DNA from: Spinacia oleracea
Lineage: Eukaryota; Streptophyta; Magnoliopsida; Caryophyllales; Amaranthaceae
Direction of reading: 5' to 3'
Assembly: GCF_020520425.1 (NCBI RefSeq)
Contig: NC_079490.1
Coordinates: 1,240,001 to 1,304,000 of the forward strand
Length of the DNA stretch: 64,000 nucleotides
In this document: positions 57,747-64,000 of the stretch, in pieces
Layout of the letters: every line of letters begins with the position of its first letter
How positions within the stretch are numbered: position 1 is the first letter of the stretch
Notes under the pieces: model-generated
What the model was told of the DNA's origin: nothing
Database searches by the model: none
What the model saw: only the letters and a program-made list of their open reading frames with translations
Program-made: the position numbers and the translations under genes

Positions 57747-59045
57747 AGATTATCATAGTTTTGAAGTTCAACCACATAAATGGTAAGTCACTAAGTGGAA
57801 AGATTCTTGAGGAATGAAAGGAGTATACAAATAACATGCGCAAAAATCCGAAATATATTGATTTAATGTTTAAACTTTACTTCAAAGGTGTTAAAACTTG
57901 ATTAATTCACCTACTAGTGCATGATTGATCATTATATAGTATAAGAAGCATAATCCAGGCAACAGTGACTAAAGACTTGTTTATTCATCTTTCCTCTTTG
58001 AGAATTGAAACTAAACAACAAAGATCCCAATTTCTAAAAATAATAGCAGTCCAATATAAATGACATGGTGACACCTAATAAGAAAAGAAGACATGGAAAC
58101 ACTTAAATGACTAAATGTAACAAAAGGTGTTCTTATTAAGTTATTAGGGCAATGAAGGTCCACAATGGCACAATGTCATGGGATGAAACTATGAAAGAGA
58201 ACATATATAATAGAGATAGAAATTTTGTCACGTAACCTATACTTATACTCTCATGTCTTTCTGAAATTAGTTGTCACATTAACTTATAGTTGAGCATAGA
58301 ACCGTCAGGATCATATTTGAGCAAAATCTGTAGGTCATTTCGGATCCGTATGAACGTTCAAGGTGGTCTTGACTAACTTTTCGCGTCGATCACTCAAGGC
58401 TTCGAGCCGAAGGCTAATAAGGCTTTGTTTTCTTCACCTGGTCTGGTCTGATTTTTTTTGTTTCTGGTTTATTCTGAATGTTTTATGTGAGTGGTTTTAG
58501 CTTTTTTTTTAGTCTGATCTAATCTGTTTTTTTCCTAATTCGATTTTAAGAAAAATAAGTAATAAACAACAAGAGTAACGCGAAGAGAACAAAACCTTAA
58601 CGCGGATTTTGGTTGATCATGCTTTAAAATATAGTTTGATCATTAAAGCCTTGTGAAAACGTGAAATTATGTTATAGTCCCTATGATGATTCCTTCATAT
58701 CATGAGTTTTCTAGATCTACTACGAATCTCAGTTGGCATTTCCAAAAGAAATGATACAAACATACACGGGTTAAAATGAGAGTTACAAGAATTTGTAGTT
58801 TTTTTGCATGTAAGCATGTGACTATGTGTCTATATGTAACCTACGACAATACATTTAATGACCTTGTCAATATACTCTTCATGTGTTTCTATTTAGCCTT
58901 ATTTGGCAACTATGTTAAGCTAGCGTGTGCAACACATACGCCCGTACAGACGTGACTTATATACCATCAACTTGGGTAGTGCATTCACATAATATGCGAC
59001 ATATATTAATATATCACTCGTTAGAATAACAATTCTCCTAGGAGG

Positions 59046-59405
59046 ATTTACGTTGGATGCTGCACTAGAGTGAAATTTGAGTCCAAATCCATTTCAACCA
59101 AAATTAGGCATTTGTGATCGATTTGTCATAATTGGGCTTATCCAGTTCGCTAACACCTCTAAACCTCATACAGAGTTCACTTTTTCTCAAAGCTCTTTTA
59201 GCGATCCTAAACTAAGTAACATGTTCAATTGTTTAGCTAATTTAAGTTTGATGCTTTTAAGTAAGAGGGTGTACGTTGGATTCTGCACTAGATTGAACTT
59301 TGAGTCTGAATCCATTCCAACCAAAATCAGGCATTTGTCGCAATTTGACTTATCTAGTTTGCTTACACCTCTATAAGGAGTTCAATTTTTCCGAAGCTCC
59401 TACAC
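59046..59405. repeat. Direct repeat of about 135-220 bp
   Basis: Two copies (from 59046 and from 59270) share TACGTTGGATTCTGCACTAG-like, GAGTCYRAATCCATTYCAACC and CAGGCATTTGTCGCAATTTG-like boxes and an AGGAGTTCAATTTTTCYGAA box. No product is assigned. Confidence 0.7.
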
Positions 59406-59756
59406 CTACTTTCATGACTGAGAAAGAACGAACATCGACAATTGTATTAAGTAACATGTCCAAGTATTGGTGTAGCCAACTAGCCATCGTAAAACTATGA
59501 AAGTGTCTAAATTCAACCAACAAATAACTACGCCCCAAAATGGCAATTATTCAACTAGCTATATTATTCAACATGTGACATGAAAGACATTACCTATCCG
59601 GCTACAACTACAAGACTACAACCCTACAATAATCAAACTTACGTAATTAAGTGAATCAAGTAAGTGAGTAACTAACTATGTGTGGTAACAACTAACAAGT
59701 AACAACTACAAGTTGACAAACTCAACCCTAATGTTGGGCCAAATGTTGCTAATGAC

Positions 59757-59926
59757 TAGTGCTGTCAAAAATTGACCCGATCCAATCGATATCTGACAAA
59801 AATCGAAGTGACCCGAAAAATAAAATTCACACATTCAATCAGCATAAGAATAATGGTCCCGTACAACTACATCATCCGATTATACCCGACCCCGTAATCG
59901 ACCGATGGCCCGATTTGACACCCTTA
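59757..59926. mobile_element. hAT-like MITE, GC-rich family 1, diverged
   Basis: Starts TAGTGCTGTCAAAAATTGAC and ends GATTTGACACCCTTA; flanked by a perfect 8-bp duplication CTAATGAC (59749-59756, 59927-59934). Ends resemble the TGTCAAAAAT/TTTGACAGG variant at 47328. Confidence 0.85.
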
Positions 59927-60171
59927 CTAATGACTTATTGAGAAAACGTATGGCCCAATGTAATTGTTGGCTGATCCACAGCTAACAGCCTACTGGCCTA
60001 GTATTGATGGACTGGGCCGAATCCATAGTGTGAATTCAATTCATTCGTTCAACGTTTCCCTCTTTGTCTCCAAAATTTTTATCTTTTTTCTTTTTTTTTT
60101 TTTTGAAGGAAGCATATGAAAATTGACAAGGTGCTCAAATTAATCATTGTAGTTATTACTTTCTGCAAATG

Positions 60172-60365
60172 AAGTAATGTGTTGGCCCAATGGAAAGGAT
60201 TTTACCTCCCATTCCTAAAAGGTTGGGGGTTCAATCTTCAGTTTCTCACTAGGGGCACTTTGAGAGATGGTTCTTCTTACCATCTCCCTACTCTTAAAGT
60301 GTCTAGCTCGTAAACCTGGATCAGGTTAACCGTGCGGGGTTTCGGTCCGATAGGGCACTTCATCT
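60172..60365 (+). mobile_element. SINE-like element
   Basis: TGTGTTGGCCCAATGGAAAGG resembles a tRNA-type box A, and GGTTGGGGGTTCAATCTTC about 45 bp later resembles box B. The body ends with TAACCGTGCGGGGTTTCGGT. This order fits a tRNA-derived plant SINE. Confidence 0.5.
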
Positions 60366-60904
60366 AACCTTCATAAAAAATGTATGCACGTACGCAACTA
60401 ACCTTAACCTTATATCAGATTGCATGTCAATTATTGACATAATGTCGTATGACTACCAAATGACAATTCTCTAACTGTCAGACAATCTTTTACCGGATTT
60501 TGTTATGCATGTGTCCTCAATTGGATTTCATTAAATTAATCGCCTTTTCTTTTTTATAAAAATCCTTTTTTACTTAGAACGAGGTCTGATTGAGCTAATC
60601 AAATTTCAAAACTATAATTATTAGACAACTCCAAACATCCGTTAAGGATTAATATTTTGAATCAACAATTCATTAGGGTATATTTTGATGAACTCCACAC
60701 CCACAAATTCATATCAAGATTATGACTGCATGGTACACAGATCATACTTATTTTTTATGAGTGTTTTTTACCTTTTCTAGTCTGATCAAGTCTTTTTTTT
60801 CTAGTTCAATAATACTCAAACCTACAAATTCATATCAACAAACATTTAATCTGTGTGGTACACAACGTCTGATTGGATTATATATCTTTATCAATAACCC
60901 AAAC

Positions 60905-61104
60905 CATGACACGTGGCAACAATAAAAAGTAGGGACAACAAGCTTAAACTTAACCAATAAAATCAGATCTCTCTTATCATCTATTATATCCTATCTCTTT
61001 ATCCAACACATATTTCTGTTCTCTTCCACCAAAATAACTGTCATATTGTGGCTCAATTTTGAGTGTTCTCAACTCAGAAAAGAGTGAAGAAAAACACAAC
61101 AAAA
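60905..61104 (+). promoter_or_regulatory. psbO promoter and leader
   Basis: A perfect G-box CACGTGGC at 60910-60917, CCAAT near 60954, and CTTATC at 60973-60978 (reverse of the GATAAG I-box) precede an ATTATATCC TATA-like element near 60983-60991. G-box plus I-box is the classical pairing for light-regulated photosynthesis genes. The leader before the ATG is A-rich. Confidence 0.65.
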
Positions 61105-63962
61105 ATGGCAGCTTCATTACAAGCATCAACAACCTTTTTACAACCCACAAAAGTTGCTTCAAGGAACACTCTTCAACTTAGGTCTACTCAAAATGTGTGC
61201 AAGGCTTTTGGTGTAGAGTCTGCATCATCTGGTGGTAGACTCTCTCTTTCACTTCAATCTGATCTTAAGGAGTTGGCTAACAAGTGTGTTGATGCCACTA
61301 AGCTTGCCGGTCTCGCTCTCGCTACCTCCGCTCTTATCGCCTCGGTATGGAAAATGTATTCATTAATTGTTCATTACTATGTTAGTATCAGTTTAGTTAC
61401 TGGAAAACGGTTAAGAAACGAAAGAGATATCTTGGTTTTAAAATGAGGAAACTGTCAAGTGGTAGTGTTTTCTACACAAAAACATAGTTTAAGATTGCAT
61501 CATTTAGTCACTGGGGAACGGTTAAGAAACGAAAGAGATATCTTGGTTTTAAAATGAGAAAACCGTCAGGTGGTAGAGTGTTTCCTACACAAAAACATAG
61601 TTGTTTTGCAAAATTGATGAAGTAAAATATAAATGTTTGTAAATTTTCCTTATTAGAGTCATTTTAGTCACTTGAAGCGATCAAGAAACAGAAAAGATAG
61701 TTAGCTTTAAAATGAGAAAACCGTCAAGTGGTAGTGTTTCCTACACAGAATCATAGTTATTTCGCAAAATTGGTAAACTAAAGGGTAATTGTTCGCAAAT
61801 TTTCCTTATTAGAGTCATTTTAGTCACTTACAGCGATCAGAAATGGAAATGATACTTAGCTTAAAAATGAGAAAACCGTCAAGTGGTAGTGCTTTCTACA
61901 CAAAAAAACATAGTTTAAGATAGTTGTTCGCGAAATTGGTAAAATAAAAGGTAATTGTTGGAAAATTTTCCTAATTAAGAGTCATTTTAGTCACTGTTTT
62001 TACTTGATTAGTACTCAGAAGAATAACAGATAGATGATTCATTGATTCTGCAGGAACTTACCTAGTTTATGATTATATTTTTGTACTGATTGATTATTTG
62101 AATGTGATTTTCATGCTGGAGTATTTAATCCTAATGATTGGAACCTCCGTTCCATAAAGTTCCTCACTTTTCCGATCATGTTTATAACTTGTTTTGTATC
62201 TTGAGTAAACATTATCAGCAACATAATCTAACTTGCAAAATAAAAAATTCAGAACACAATTAACTGTTGAATAATGAGATTCATAGCTTCGATCATAATC
62301 TGACTCGAAAAATAAGAATGATCAGAACAAATTGTCAAAAGTTTTCACAAAACGAACTCAAGAAAATGCTGTAATTGTTGTTTATGTGCAAAGGTCAGCT
62401 TTTCTGCAATACAGAAGGCATCAAATTGATCTTCTGAAGTTTTTTTTAACTGTCAAATAACTTATTGAAGCAGTAGAATCAATTTAGTAAGAACATAAGC
62501 TGTTTTTTTACAAAAGCACTTAACTGTAATATTTGTAATATTGATCAAATTGGAAGCAAAATCACCCGACAGTTTTTCCTTGTTTTCAGATGCAGCAATT
62601 TCAAGCAGATAAAAAGAATGTAGACTTAATTGATCAGTACAACATAGTTATAATAGCAAGAACATCTTCATTAATCATTATAGAACAATATATAAATCTT
62701 GTTTGATGAGTAGTTTTGATTCTCCTTGGTCATAAAACTGTTTGATCACTCCAAAAACATTTGTAAGATCAAGAAAAAGTATAGCAAATTAGCAATACTG
62801 CAGTCCTGTGTTTCAATTGGTTCCTGATAAATGTCTGTCAGTTGAAGTTCAAGAATACTGTTCAAATTGGAATCAGAATCACCAGACAGATTTTCCTTGG
62901 TTTCAGATGCAGTAAATTCAAGCAGATAAAAATAGTGTTCACTCTTATTTGATTAGTACAGCATAGTTATAATTGCAAGAACATGTTCATTATAGATCAT
63001 TATATCACTTTTATCTGATCATTAGTTCAGATTTTCTGTTGTTATAAAACTGTTTGATCAATGCAAGAACATTTTTTATGAAAAATTATAGCTATAGCGC
63101 GATCCCTTAACAATTGAAAGTATCCTGAAAATGAAAAGGTACAAGAATTCTGTTTAAACTTACTGTCTGACATTTTAATGAATTGTTATCATATTGTGTT
63201 TTTCAGGGGGCAAATGCCGAGGGAGGTAAGAGATTGACCTACGACGAGATCCAGAGCAAGACATACCTCGAAGTCAAAGGAACTGGAACAGCCAACCAAT
63301 GCCCAACAGTCGAAGGAGGAGTCGACTCCTTTGCCTTCAAACCCGGGAAGTACACTGCCAAGAAGTTCTGCCTCGAACCAACCAAATTCGCTGTCAAAGC
63401 CGAAGGAATCAGCAAAAACTCAGGACCAGACTTCCAAAACACCAAGCTCATGACCCGTTTAACCTACACCCTCGACGAGATCGAGGGACCCTTTGAGGTC
63501 TCGTCCGATGGCACGGTCAAGTTTGAGGAGAAAGACGGTATTGACTACGCTGCAGTCACGGTCCAGCTCCCTGGTGGGGAGCGTGTCCCGTTCTTGTTCA
63601 CCATCAAGCAACTTGTTGCATCAGGGAAACCTGAGAGTTTCAGTGGTGACTTCCTAGTCCCGTCTTACCGTGGATCCTCGTTCCTTGACCCAAAGGGCCG
63701 AGGTGGGTCCACCGGGTATGACAACGCTGTTGCGTTGCCTGCCGGTGGGAGAGGAGACGAGGAGGAACTTCAGAAGGAAAACAACAAGAATGTTGCTTCC
63801 TCAAAGGGGACAATCACCTTGAGTGTCACCTCGAGTAAGCCGGAAACCGGTGAGGTTATCGGAGTTTTCCAGAGTCTTCAGCCGTCGGACACTGACTTGG
63901 GTGCTAAGGTACCCAAAGATGTGAAGATTGAGGGTGTTTGGTATGCACAACTTGAGCAATAA
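61105..63962 (+). CDS. psbO: PsbO, 33-kDa oxygen-evolving enhancer protein of photosystem II
   Basis: Two exons, 61105..61344 (80 codons) and 63207..63962, join in phase 0 across a 1862-bp GT-AG intron to give 331 residues. PsbO stabilises the Mn4CaO5 cluster on the lumenal side of photosystem II. Residues 1-84 form a bipartite transit peptide: a Ser/Thr-rich stromal part, then a hydrophobic thylakoid signal [14 protein letters not shown] ending in ANA before the mature start [12 protein letters not shown]. There is no twin-arginine, fitting Sec transport. Mature cysteines 28 and 51 form the conserved disulfide, and the 247-residue mature chain has the usual beta-barrel sequence ending WYAQLEQ. 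The intron lies just before the cleavage site, between the hydrophobic core and GANA. An in-frame upstream Met at 61063 is rejected because MAASLQAS begins a standard transit peptide. The sequence agrees with spinach PsbO as I remember it. Confidence 0.98.
61345..63206 (+). other. psbO intron with two repeat arrays
   Basis: From 61397 to about 62000 a unit with ACGGTTAAGAAACGAAAGAG, GAGAAAACCGTCAAGTGGTA and TCATTTTAGTCACT occurs four times (starts near 61397, 61508, 61669, 61825). From about 62540 and about 62858 a unit of over 200 bp occurs twice. Each copy contains a pyrimidine-rich run ending TTTTCAG or TTTCAG before ATGCAG (to 62589 and 62906), which look like acceptors about 620 and 300 bp upstream of the real one at 63206. 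Confidence 0.8.
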
Positions 63963-64000
63963 AAGGGTAAAATTTCTGTATGAATGTACTGATTTTTCAG

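Noticed and set aside
61063-61104. In-frame upstream start for psbO
   Set aside because: It would prepend residues that do not look like a transit peptide; the ATG at 61105 gives the standard PsbO precursor start.
1-64000. LTR retrotransposon, CRISPR array, tRNA or rRNA genes
   Set aside because: No long direct terminal repeats with gag-pol frames, no regularly spaced short palindromic repeats with unique spacers, and no full tRNA cloverleaf or rRNA stretch were seen. Box A/B matches are only SINE-like.

Overview
The window is plant nuclear DNA, almost certainly Spinacia oleracea (spinach) or a very close Amaranthaceae relative. The two-exon gene at the right end encodes a PsbO precursor whose transit peptide and mature sequence match, from memory, the spinach 33-kDa oxygen-evolving protein. 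The rest fits: AT-rich intergenic DNA, GT-AG introns, and dense miniature transposons with intact target-site duplications.

Six protein-coding loci can be supported. (1) 1-2370, minus: the 5' part of a conserved plant protein of unknown function, running off the left edge. (2) 5126-9950, minus: a six-exon, 534-residue coiled-coil protein of unknown role. (3) about 20978-23682, minus: an FBH/bHLH130-type transcription factor with a clear bHLH and an uncertain last exon. (4) 42962-44056, plus: an intronless secreted LRR protein of the DRT100 type. (5) 46492-54436, minus: a twelve-exon, 860-residue GH127-type (DUF1680) secreted glycosidase, reconstructed exon by exon with consistent phases. (6) 61105-63962, plus: psbO, with a G-box/I-box promoter. 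There are also gene relics: a PPR fragment inside a Mutator-like element (10897-12462), an exon-repeat array (13867-15475), and three isolated exon-like pieces.

The long gene-poor stretches (2721-5125, 10003-20900, 24240-42300, 55130-60900) are mainly small non-autonomous DNA transposons. Visible families are two hAT-like groups with GC-rich interiors and 8-bp target duplications, a third hAT-like group with CTATGTTACTTGG ends, PIF/Harbinger Tourist-like elements (TAA duplications, some nested), Stowaway-like elements (TA), one MULE with a 9-bp duplication, a few SINE-like pieces, and several local tandem arrays. I saw no LTR retrotransposon with coding capacity, CRISPR array or tRNA/rRNA gene.

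The most unusual pattern is that tandem duplications of about 70-290 bp repeatedly straddle exon-intron junctions, copying a splice site plus a few codons. This occurs at three junctions of gene 2 and at two of the GH127 gene. At gene 1 the start codon itself is duplicated, leaving an upstream mini-ORF that repeats the protein's own N-terminus. The genes do not form a pathway; they are ordinary neighbours in a repeat-rich plant chromosome.
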